Assembly (NCBI GenBank): GCA_013698285.1 | Contig: JACCVE010000298.1 | Coordinates: forward strand, 1-5,222 | Reading direction: 5' to 3' | Origin: Chloroflexia bacterium | Lineage (GTDB): Bacteria > Chloroflexota > Chloroflexia > Thermomicrobiales > UBA6265 | DNA length: 5,222 nt | Shown: piece after piece, positions 1 to 5,222 of the stretch | Position numbering within the stretch: the first letter of the stretch is position 1 | Layout of the letters: the number at the start of each line of letters is the position of its first letter | Made by a program: the position numbers and the translations under genes | The notes under the pieces: model-generated | Seen by the model: the letters and a program-made list of their open reading frames with translations, nothing else | Told to the model about the DNA's origin: nothing | Databases searched by the model: none

Positions 1-1
1 G

Positions 2-1099
2 GCCACCGTCGGCGGCGACCCCCGGGCCGACATCGCGGTGATCGAGGCCGACGAGGCGGCGTTGCCGGAGATCGTGCGCCGGGTCCGGCCCCGCGTCGTC
101 CTGCTGAACAACCTATTCCGGGACCAATTGGACCGCTACGGGGAGATCGACGCCATCGCCACCGCCTGGGCCCGGGCCCTGGCCGCCCTTCCCGCCGGCG
201 CGACCGTCGTCGTCAACGCCGACGACCCGGCCCTGGCGACCATCACGACCGGGATCGCCGCCAGGCGGATCACCTTCGGATTGGACGAGTCGCGCTTCCG
301 CCTCGATGCCCTGCCCCATGCCGCCGATGCGGCGACCTGCCGCCTCTGCGGCGCCGACCTGGTCTACGACGCCCTCTACGTCTCCCACCTCGGTGCCTGG
401 CGCTGCCCGAACGGCGACACGGTCCGACCTCCCCTCGACGTGGTCGGACACGACATCGATCTCCAGGGCGTCGATGCCCTGGCCGTGTCGGTGACGGCCG
501 GTCCGGCCCCGCCGGTCCGCCTGACCGTGGCCGTGCCCGGTCTCTACAACGCCTACAACGTGGTCGCCACGGCGGCGGTGGCCCACGCCCTCGGCCGAGA
601 CCCGGGGGAGGTCGTCCGGGGCCTGGCCGCCTTCCGGGCCGCCTTCGGCCGGATCGAGCGAGTCGGCTACCGGGATCGGACGCTGATCCTGGCCCTGGTC
701 AAGAACCCCACCGGCTTCAACGAGGTCCTGCGGATGCTGACTGTCGCCACCGGCGGCCTGACCGTCCCCACCATGATCGCGATCAACGACCTGGCGGCCG
801 ACGGACGCGATGTCTCGTGGCTCTGGGATGTCGATTTCGAGTTGCTGGCCGGCGGGGATACTCCTCTGGCGACCACGGGCATCCGGGGCACCGACATGGC
901 GAACCGGCTGAAGTACGCCGGGGTCGGGACGGGGCGGATCCGGACGCTGCCCCCCGACGCCCGGCCGGCGCTGGAGGCGTTCGTCGATTCGATCCCCGAG
1001 GGGGGAACGGGCTATATCTTGCCGACCTACACCGCGATGCTGGACCTCCGTCGCGTCCTGGCCAGTCTCGGCGCGGTCGAGACCTTCTGGCGCCAGTGA
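2..1099 (+). CDS. murT: MurT, Mur-ligase subunit of lipid II isoglutaminyl synthase (5' end outside window)
   Basis: ATP-dependent ligase subunit that, with GatD, converts the D-Glu of the lipid II stem peptide to D-isoglutamine in the cytoplasm. The frame is open from base 2, giving 365 visible residues. Family members are roughly 440 aa, so about 70 N-terminal residues, including the P-loop (GTNGKT-type) segment, lie upstream. The ATG at 38 is internal and is not the start. Visible in order (counted from base 2): an acidic strand ADIAVIEADEAAL (about 10-22), the MurT signature NLFRDQLDRYGEID (about 37-50), a Cys ribbon (C113, C116, C135), the central-domain end VPGLYNAYN (about 178-186), and the C-terminal DUF1727 domain from about 224, with KNPTGFNEVLR and DGRDVSWLWD. 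The last block holds Asp 270 and Asp 276. In characterised MurT a DUF1727 Asp completes the GatD catalytic triad; I cannot say which of these two it is. Oddity: the fourth ribbon Cys is absent. gatD follows after 61 bp, which supports the assignment. Confidence 0.95.
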   Translation, partial: ATVGGDPRADIAVIEADEAALPEIVRRVRPRVVLLNNLFRDQLDRYGEIDAIATAWARALAALPAGATVVVNADDPALATITTGIAARRITFGLDESRFRLDALPHAADAATCRLCGADLVYDALYVSHLGAWRCPNGDTVRPPLDVVGHDIDLQGVDALAVSVTAGPAPPVRLTVAVPGLYNAYNVVATAAVAHALGRDPGEVVRGLAAFRAAFGRIERVGYRDRTLILALVKNPTGFNEVLRMLTVATGGLTVPTMIAINDLAADGRDVSWLWDVDFELLAGGDTPLATTGIRGTDMANRLKYAGVGTGRIRTLPPDARPALEAFVDSIPEGGTGYILPTYTAMLDLRRVLASLGAVETFWRQ

Positions 1100-1147
1100 G
1101 CCCCGTCCCCTGGCCCTCTCCCGGCCCGGGCATCGCCGCACACCACC

Positions 1148-1151
1148 GGAG
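1148..1151 (+). promoter_or_regulatory. Ribosome binding site of gatD (GGAG)
   Basis: GGAG lies 9 bases before the ATG at 1161, in an otherwise C-rich 61 bp gap (1100-1160) after murT. It supports the ATG at 1161 as the gatD start. I see no promoter or terminator in this gap, so murT and gatD are probably co-transcribed. Confidence 0.6.
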
Positions 1152-1160
1152 TGAATCCCC

Positions 1161-1895
1161 ATGCGCCCGAACCTGACGATCGCCTGGCTCTACGGCACCA
1201 AGATGAACATCTACGGGGACCGGGGCAACGTGATGGCCCTGGCCCAGCGGGCCCGCTGGCGCGGCATCGAGCCGGAGGTGGTCGAGGTCGGGATCGGGGC
1301 CGCGATGCCGGACGCCGACATCTACTTCTTCGGCGGTGGGCAGGACCAAGAGCAGGTCGCCGTCTCCCGCGACCTCTCGGGGGCGAAGGGCGACGCGCTG
1401 AAGGCCAACGTCGCGGCCGGGGCGGCCTTGCTGTCCGTCTGCGGGGGCTACCAACTGCTGGGGCATGAGTACCGGCCCTATGACCGGGACCCCTTGCCGG
1501 GGATCGGCCTCTTCGACATGGTCAGCGAGGCGGGTCCCGAGCGGTTCATCGGCAACGTCGTCGTCGAGAGTTTCCTGGGCGAATTGGTCGGGTTCGAGAA
1601 CCACAGCGGACTGACTCACCTCGGCCCGGGACTGGATTCCCTCGGGACGGTCCGGGTGGGCCGCGGGAACAATGGCAAGGACGGTACCGAGGGAGCGGTC
1701 TGGCGCAACGCCATCGGCTGCTATCTGCACGGCGCCCTGCTGCCGAAGAACCCGGTCCTGGCCGACTGGCTGATCGGGGCGGGGCTGCGGCACCGCCACG
1801 GCGACGTGTCCCTCGCGGACCTTGGCCCCCTGGATGACACGGTCGAGCTGGCCGCGCACCGCACCGGCGTCGCCCGTGCGGTCCGGACCCGGTAA
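1161..1895 (+). CDS. gatD: GatD, glutamine amidotransferase subunit of lipid II isoglutaminyl synthase
   Basis: Class I-like (CobB/CobQ-type) glutaminase. It hydrolyses glutamine and passes ammonia to MurT for amidation of the D-Glu alpha-carboxyl of lipid II. The protein is 244 aa, the usual length for GatD. Seen in the sequence: N-terminal LYGTKMNIYGDRGN (10-23), typical of GatD; FFGGGQDQEQ (56-65); the nucleophile elbow LSVCGGYQLLG with Cys94; an ERFIGNVV segment (127-134) with Arg128; GFENHSG (144-150); and YLHGALLPKNP (188-198) with His190. As I recall, Cys94, His189 and Arg128 are the key residues of the Staphylococcus aureus enzyme, so the numbering agrees almost exactly. The third triad residue comes from MurT, encoded just upstream. 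The C-terminal tail after about residue 210 is variable and looks unremarkable. The start is fixed by the GGAG site and by immediate entry into the conserved N-terminus. The gene appears intact. Confidence 0.97.
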   Translation: MRPNLTIAWLYGTKMNIYGDRGNVMALAQRARWRGIEPEVVEVGIGAAMPDADIYFFGGGQDQEQVAVSRDLSGAKGDALKANVAAGAALLSVCGGYQLLGHEYRPYDRDPLPGIGLFDMVSEAGPERFIGNVVVESFLGELVGFENHSGLTHLGPGLDSLGTVRVGRGNNGKDGTEGAVWRNAIGCYLHGALLPKNPVLADWLIGAGLRHRHGDVSLADLGPLDDTVELAAHRTGVARAVRTR

Positions 1896-1995
1896 GGGCG
1901 GCGACATCGCCGGGTCCCACCCCCGAAACCATCGGTCACCACCCGCATCGTGCCGCGCAGCGGAGCGTGTCGGGGCGCCGTTCGCCGCGCCTATT

Positions 1996-2014
1996 CGGAC
2001 CGACGGACGGTCCG
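1996..2014 (+). terminator. Perfect 7-bp inverted repeat, possible terminator-like hairpin
   Basis: CGGACCG, a 5-base loop (ACGGA) and CGGTCCG form a perfect 7-bp, GC-rich stem about 100 bp after the gatD stop. No T-tract follows (the next bases are CACCGAACC), so it is not a canonical Rho-independent terminator. It may slow polymerase, protect the murT-gatD 3' end, bind a protein, or be a chance palindrome. Confidence 0.3.
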
Positions 2015-2044
2015 CACCGAACCTTGCGTTCACGCGGCGGGCGC

Positions 2045-2057
2045 GGGGCGGCGCCCC
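2045..2057 (+). repeat. Short GC hairpin GGGGC-GGC-GCCCC
   Basis: A 5-bp inverted repeat with a 3-base loop, between the 1996-2014 hairpin and the putative promoter. Short GC palindromes are common by chance at this base composition. It is worth noting only because of its position in the gap. Confidence 0.25.
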
Positions 2058-2076
2058 CACGAGACGATGGGCATCT

Positions 2077-2098
2077 GGCCGGGGCCGGCCGGCCGGGC
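2077..2098 (+). repeat. GGCC/CCGG palindrome cluster upstream of mreD
   Basis: Overlapping GGCCGGCC palindromes occur at 2083-2090 and 2087-2094. GGCCGG at 2077-2082 can also pair with CCGGCC at 2089-2094. The cluster occupies the place where a -35 element would be for the -10-like motif at 2103-2108. It could be a protein-binding or methylation-prone site, or simply a product of base composition. Confidence 0.3.
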
Positions 2099-2099
2099 A

Positions 2100-2108
2100 T
2101 GCTACACT
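2100..2108 (+). promoter_or_regulatory. Putative extended -10 promoter for mreD-PBP2
   Basis: TGCTACACT reads as an extended -10 (TGn) followed by TACACT, which matches TATAAT at four of six positions. It stands out as one of the few AT-richer spots in the gap. At 17 bp spacing the -35 position (about 2080-2085) is CGGGGC, so recognition would rest on the extended -10. Transcription would begin near 2115, leaving a leader of about 50 bases before the mreD ATG at 2166. This also argues against the longer in-frame starts upstream. Confidence 0.45.
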
Positions 2109-2165
2109 CGGAGCCCGTACGGATGTCCTCGGGCGGTGGCCCTCGGGTGGGGAACGGCGGGGACC

Positions 2166-2660
2166 ATGGCCCGGCTCGGATTCGCGATCGTGATCGTCGT
2201 CGCGGTGTTCGCCCAGGCCGCGTTGTTGCCCCGCATCAACCCCCTGGCGATCGACCCGCACCTCGTCCTGGTGATGATGGTGGTCTGGACCGCCACCCAC
2301 GGCGTCGGGGAGGGTATTCTCTGGGCCGCGCCGGTCGGGGTCCTGCTGGATGTCCTGACGATGGAGACGCTGGGGGTGAATGGCCTGGCCCTCCTGTTCG
2401 CGGCCCTGCTGGGTGGCCTGGCCAGGAAGCGCTTCTTCCAGAGCGGGATCCTGGTCCCGATGGTGCTGGCGCTGGTCGTCTCGGTCCTTTCCCCGCTGGT
2501 CGTCGTCGCCCTGCGCCAGGTCCTCGGTGACTCTGCCCCCGGGTTTGCGGCCGCGGTCCGGCTGCTGGTCCCCCAGGCCCTCCTGAGCATGGTGCTGGTG
2601 CCGCCCGTCTACCTGCTCGTGATGCTCCTCGATCGCCACGCCACGGAGGCACGCTACTGA
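2166..2660 (+). CDS. mreD: MreD, rod shape-determining membrane protein
   Basis: Integral membrane component of the rod (elongasome) complex. It works with MreB, MreC, RodA and PBP2 in lateral peptidoglycan synthesis. The 164-aa length is normal for MreD. Nearly the whole chain is hydrophobic, with segments near residues 4-22, 31-44, 50-64, 71-86, 94-117 and 131-155. The family pattern is clear: DPHLVLVMMVVW (30-41), then GILWAAPVGVLLDVL (50-64) with the conserved GxLLD, then the Gly-rich ALLGGLARKRF. The frame stays open back to an ATG at 1950, but those 72 codons give a basic, Arg-rich stretch unlike MreD and contain the putative promoter. The ATG at 2166 starts directly at the first membrane helix. 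Its ribosome binding site is ambiguous (a purine-rich GGCGGGGA stretch at about 2156-2163, close to the ATG, or GGTGGGGAA at 2146-2154). The stop overlaps the next ATG by one base. mreC is not upstream, where it is usually found. Confidence 0.9.
   Translation: MARLGFAIVIVVAVFAQAALLPRINPLAIDPHLVLVMMVVWTATHGVGEGILWAAPVGVLLDVLTMETLGVNGLALLFAALLGGLARKRFFQSGILVPMVLALVVSVLSPLVVVALRQVLGDSAPGFAAAVRLLVPQALLSMVLVPPVYLLVMLLDRHATEARY
2645..2649 (+). promoter_or_regulatory. Ribosome binding site of PBP2 gene (GGAGG) with TGATG overlap
   Basis: A strong GGAGG site within the last codons of mreD lies 10 bases before the ATG at 2660. The mreD stop and the PBP2 start share a base (TGATG, 2658-2662). This arrangement indicates translational coupling and fixes the PBP2 start. 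Confidence 0.75.
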
Positions 2661-5140
2661 TGGCCCAGACTCCCCGTCGTCACCGGCTCCGGTTCGATCC
2701 CCCCACCGGGAAGAAGAAGGCCAAGCGGCGCGGGCTGCCCATGGCGGCCGACCAGCTCTTCCTGAACCGCCGGATGATGGTCGCCCGGTCGGCGCTGGCC
2801 GGCGGGTTCATGGTCCTGGCCGGACGCCTCGGGTACATGCAGGTGGTCGACCGTGATCATTACCGGAACGAGGCGCGCAGCAACTCCCAGCACTATGTCA
2901 CCACGCGGGCTCCCCGCGGCATGATCTACGACCGGTCCGGTCGGGTGCTGTCGGAGAACCGGACCGCCTGGGAAGTGCGGGTGGTACCGGACCTGCTGCC
3001 CGCCAAGGGCACCCTCGCGCGGCGCCGGGTGATGGATACCCTGATCGCCGAGCTAGAGTTGCCGGAGGCGCTGGTCATCGACCACCGCAAGTGTCCGGAG
3101 CAGTCGCAGCCCGGGGTCTACGCCCAGGTCGCGATGTTGCGGGGCCGGGTCGGCGACGAGGTCCAGCGGTCTGTCGAGGCGATCACCAAGCTTGCCAAGT
3201 CCAACTACCTCGTCCTCCTGGAAGAACGCCTCACCATCGAACAGGCCGCCCAATTCCGCGAGGCCGGCCGGACCCTGCCGGGCCTCCAGGTCATGAACAT
3301 CCTCGACTACGAGTTGGGCAACGCGCCGGGCTCCGCGACCCGGGTGGCGATCAAGACCAAGGTCCCCCGCGACACCGCCCTCCGCCTGGCCTCGAACGCG
3401 CTCTACTTACCCGGGGTCGAGGTGGACGGCGAGGTCCTGGTCCGGGACTACCCGGCCGGGCCGGTGATGGCGCACGTCCTCGGCTACGTCGGCCGGATCA
3501 GCCCGGAGGAGTACGCGGAGCGAGTCAACCCGGTCGGGACCAAGCTCTACGAGATCGAGGACTACCTGGGCAAGGCGGGCCTCGAGTCCAAGCTGGAAGA
3601 CCTCCTGCGCGGCGAGAAGGGTGGCCGGTGGGTGGTCAGGGACGTGAACGGGGTCGAGATCGGGCTAGTCCCGGGCACCCAGGCCATCCCCCCCAAACCC
3701 GGCCAGGACCTCAAGCTGACGATCGACCTGGAACTGCAGGCCGCCGCCAGCCGCGCGCTCGCCCAGGGCATCCGCTACTCCGTCGAGGACCGCAAGGAGA
3801 TCGGGAATGTCCAGGAGGGGGAGACCTTCGCCAAGTCGGGCGCGGTCGTCGCCCTGAACCCGAAGAACGGCCAGGTTCTGGCCCTGGTCAGCTATCCCCA
3901 CTACGATAACCAGTTGTTCGTCGATGGCATCTCCCAGGCCAAGTGGCTGGAGTACACCGACCCCGAGCAAGGCCAGCCCTACGTCAACCGGGCCATCGCC
4001 AGCGCCCAGCCGCCCGGCTCGACCCTGAAGGTCTTCCATGCCTTGACCGGGCTGCACGAGAAGAAGATCACCCCCGAGACCATCTTCACCTGCACCGGCG
4101 CGATTCGGGTGCCGTGGGACTGGAACGAGGCCCAGGGCGACATCTGGCCCTGCTGGAAGAAGGAGGGCGGTCACACCAATATGAACGTGACCTCCGCGAT
4201 CAAGGAATCGTGCGACATCTACTTCTATAACCTGGGCGTGCCGAGGGACAAGCCGGCCGGGGCTTCCGAGTACCTGCGCTACTACGACTACAATATCGAG
4301 GCCAAATCCAACGGCCAGATGAACTACTTCGACGGCCTGGGGATCAAGCTGATCCACAAGGGCTTGACCGAGCAGTTCTGGTTTGGGTCGGCGACCAACC
4401 TCGACCTCGATGGCGAGGCGGACGGCGTCGCCCCGAACGAGGCCTGGCTCCGTCGCAGCAATGGCGAGGACTGGTCGGCCGGCGCGACGATCAACACCGC
4501 CATCGGCCAGGGGTATTTCCAGGCCACCCCGTTGCAACTGGCCGTCAACACCGTCGCCATCGCCAACCGCGGCACGCTCTACCGGCCCACGCTGGTCCGG
4601 GAGGTGATCGGCTCCGACGATACGGTCGCCCAGGCCTCGACCCAGGTCCTGCGGCGGCTGACGATCGACCCCGCCCACATCGAGCTGGTCCGCGAGGCGA
4701 TGCGCGGCGTGGTCCATGACGACGATGGCTCGGCCAATCACTGGTTCAACAAGACCACCGGCTTGAACGAGACCCGCTGGCCGCTGACGAACCCGCCGGG
4801 CGAGGAGGACACGATCTTGATCGCCGGCAAGACTGGCACGGCCGAGGTCGGTAACCGTGATGAGGACGGCTCGTACGCCAACCAGCACGCCTGGTTCACC
4901 TGCTTCGCTCCCTACGACGATCCGGAGATCGTGGTCACCGCCCTGGTCGAGTACGGCGGCGAGGGCTCGACCTACGCTGTGCCCGTCGTCGACCAGGTCC
5001 TGCGGGCCTACTTCGAGATGACCGGCCGTCGCGAGCGAGGCCTGGTGCTGCGCGAGGACGGCCAGCCGGAGGCCGACCCGGCGGTCAAGCCGGAACTGAT
5101 GCCGGTGCCCGGCTCGACCGTGAACCCCAACCAGGATTGA
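2660..5140 (+). CDS. mrdA: Class B penicillin-binding protein, PBP2/MrdA type (elongasome transpeptidase)
   Basis: Membrane-anchored D,D-transpeptidase that cross-links peptidoglycan stem peptides outside the membrane during rod elongation. The protein is 826 aa, clearly longer than E. coli PBP2 (about 630). Order: a basic cytoplasmic tail (1-38, with KKKAKRRG); one membrane helix (about 41-62); the pedestal beginning TTRAPRGMIYDRSGRVLSEN (81-100) and ending near 330, including RDYPAGPVMAHVLGYVG (262-278); and the transpeptidase domain (about 393-785). Catalytic motifs are complete: SxxK as STLK with Ser454/Lys457, SxD as SCD (517-519), and KTG (724-726) in AGKTGTAE. C478, C498, H505 and C518 could form a metal site as described for PBP2. 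Extra length comes from about 75-100 added pedestal residues, a longer stretch before the KTG motif (about 690-718) and a Pro/Glu-rich tail (about 790-826). Coupling to mreD favours PBP2 over the divisome homologue FtsI. I see no PASTA domain. Confidence 0.93.
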   Translation: MAQTPRRHRLRFDPPTGKKKAKRRGLPMAADQLFLNRRMMVARSALAGGFMVLAGRLGYMQVVDRDHYRNEARSNSQHYVTTRAPRGMIYDRSGRVLSENRTAWEVRVVPDLLPAKGTLARRRVMDTLIAELELPEALVIDHRKCPEQSQPGVYAQVAMLRGRVGDEVQRSVEAITKLAKSNYLVLLEERLTIEQAAQFREAGRTLPGLQVMNILDYELGNAPGSATRVAIKTKVPRDTALRLASNALYLPGVEVDGEVLVRDYPAGPVMAHVLGYVGRISPEEYAERVNPVGTKLYEIEDYLGKAGLESKLEDLLRGEKGGRWVVRDVNGVEIGLVPGTQAIPPKPGQDLKLTIDLELQAAASRALAQGIRYSVEDRKEIGNVQEGETFAKSGAVVALNPKNGQVLALVSYPHYDNQLFVDGISQAKWLEYTDPEQGQPYVNRAIASAQPPGSTLKVFHALTGLHEKKITPETIFTCTGAIRVPWDWNEAQGDIWPCWKKEGGHTNMNVTSAIKESCDIYFYNLGVPRDKPAGASEYLRYYDYNIEAKSNGQMNYFDGLGIKLIHKGLTEQFWFGSATNLDLDGEADGVAPNEAWLRRSNGEDWSAGATINTAIGQGYFQATPLQLAVNTVAIANRGTLYRPTLVREVIGSDDTVAQASTQVLRRLTIDPAHIELVREAMRGVVHDDDGSANHWFNKTTGLNETRWPLTNPPGEEDTILIAGKTGTAEVGNRDEDGSYANQHAWFTCFAPYDDPEIVVTALVEYGGEGSTYAVPVVDQVLRAYFEMTGRRERGLVLREDGQPEADPAVKPELMPVPGSTVNPNQD

Positions 5141-5222
5141 GTGCCACCCGTGGCGATTGACGTGTTCGCCCCCACCGCTGGCCTGGCCCTCCATCACGTC
5201 GGGATCGTCACCGACGACCTCG
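5141..5222 (+). CDS. VOC-fold protein, methylmalonyl-CoA epimerase-like (3' end outside window)
   Basis: Only 27 codons are visible. The reading LALHHVGIVTDDL is the typical first beta strand and helix start of the vicinal-oxygen-chelate (glyoxalase) fold, and the HHVGI form is most common in methylmalonyl-CoA epimerases. That enzyme interconverts the (R) and (S) epimers of methylmalonyl-CoA in propionate metabolism, and a His in this strand binds the metal. A lactoylglutathione lyase or another dioxygenase-family member cannot be excluded. Two in-frame GTG starts are possible: 5141, directly after the PBP2 stop with AGGA (5133-5136) four bases ahead, and 5150. Neither has an ideal ribosome binding site. 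The gene follows PBP2 without a gap, so it is probably co-transcribed, although a link in function is not evident. Confidence 0.6.
   Translation, partial: MPPVAIDVFAPTAGLALHHVGIVTDDL

Larger units (their letters stand above)
1896..2165. other. 270 bp intergenic region between gatD and mreD
   Basis: No convincing gene is seen on either strand. Open frames cross it, but their translations are Arg/Gly/Pro-rich and resemble no family I know, as expected of shadows in very GC-rich DNA. Its contents are a perfect 7-bp hairpin (1996-2014), a short GC hairpin (2045-2057), a cluster of GGCC palindromes (2077-2098) and an extended -10-like motif (2100-2108). It most likely separates a murT-gatD unit from an mreD-PBP2 unit. 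Confidence 0.6.

Noticed and set aside
1151..1468. GTG-initiated 105-codon frame overlapping the gatD start
   Set aside because: An Arg/Gly-rich shadow. The overlapping frame from 1161 encodes a clear GatD N-terminus and catalytic Cys94.
1900..1911. GGCG/CGCC mini-hairpin right after the gatD stop as a terminator
   Set aside because: The stem is only 4 bp with a 4-base loop and no T-tract, which is too weak to call at this base composition.
1950..2165. 72-codon N-terminal extension of mreD from the ATG at 1950
   Set aside because: The extension is Arg-rich and non-membrane, unlike MreD proteins. It contains the promoter-like motif and hairpins, and the conserved protein begins at the ATG at 2166.
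1967..2530. 187-codon + strand frame across the gap and mreD
   Set aside because: Arg/Gly/Pro-rich with no domain, and mostly in a different frame over the well-supported mreD gene.
783..2639. 618-codon open frame on the - strand covering gatD, the gap and mreD
   Set aside because: Its translation is rich in His, Gln, Arg, Pro and Asp with no recognisable domain. It lies antisense to two well-supported genes. Long antisense frames are expected in DNA this rich in G and C.
3091..3909. 272-codon + strand frame inside the PBP2 gene
   Set aside because: An out-of-frame, Arg/Gly/Pro-rich shadow of the conserved PBP2 reading frame.
3665..5197. 510-codon open frame on the - strand opposite the PBP2 gene
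   Set aside because: Low-complexity Gly/Asp/Val/Leu-rich translation, no family resemblance, and fully antisense to the conserved transpeptidase domain. It is a composition shadow.

Overview
This is a 5.2 kb, very GC-rich window from a bacterial chromosome. All genes lie on the + strand and form a compact cell-wall cluster. Five coding regions are supported: the 3' part of murT (2-1099), complete gatD (1161-1895), complete mreD (2166-2660), a complete long class B penicillin-binding protein of the PBP2/MrdA type (2660-5140), and the first 27 codons of a VOC-fold protein resembling methylmalonyl-CoA epimerase (from 5141 or 5150).

Layout: murT and gatD are 61 bp apart, and gatD has its own GGAG ribosome binding site. 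A 270 bp gap without a convincing gene (1896-2165) follows. It holds a perfect 7-bp hairpin, a second GC hairpin, a run of GGCC palindromes and an extended -10-like promoter motif just before mreD. It probably separates two transcription units. mreD and the PBP2 gene overlap by one base (TGATG), with a GGAGG site inside the mreD end, so they are almost certainly translationally coupled. The VOC gene starts directly after, or 9 bases after, the PBP2 stop.

How the genes work together: MurT/GatD amidates the alpha-carboxyl of D-Glu in the lipid II stem peptide to D-isoglutamine. MreD is a membrane part of the rod-shape (elongasome) complex. PBP2 is the elongasome transpeptidase that cross-links the stem peptides. 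The cluster thus joins precursor modification to lateral wall synthesis. mreC is not next to mreD here.

Organism: the combination of murT-gatD, an mreD-PBP2 pair, very high GC and the style of the proteins fits a high-GC, rod-capable bacterium with amidated peptidoglycan. My best guess is Chloroflexota (Thermomicrobia/Sphaerobacter-like), with Actinomycetota as an alternative. This is an impression from protein style, not a demonstrated placement. I see no mobile element, CRISPR array, tRNA or rRNA, and no clearly new system. The points most worth a second look are the incomplete zinc ribbon in MurT, the apparently duplicated pedestal segment and putative metal site in PBP2, and the regulatory-looking gap before mreD.
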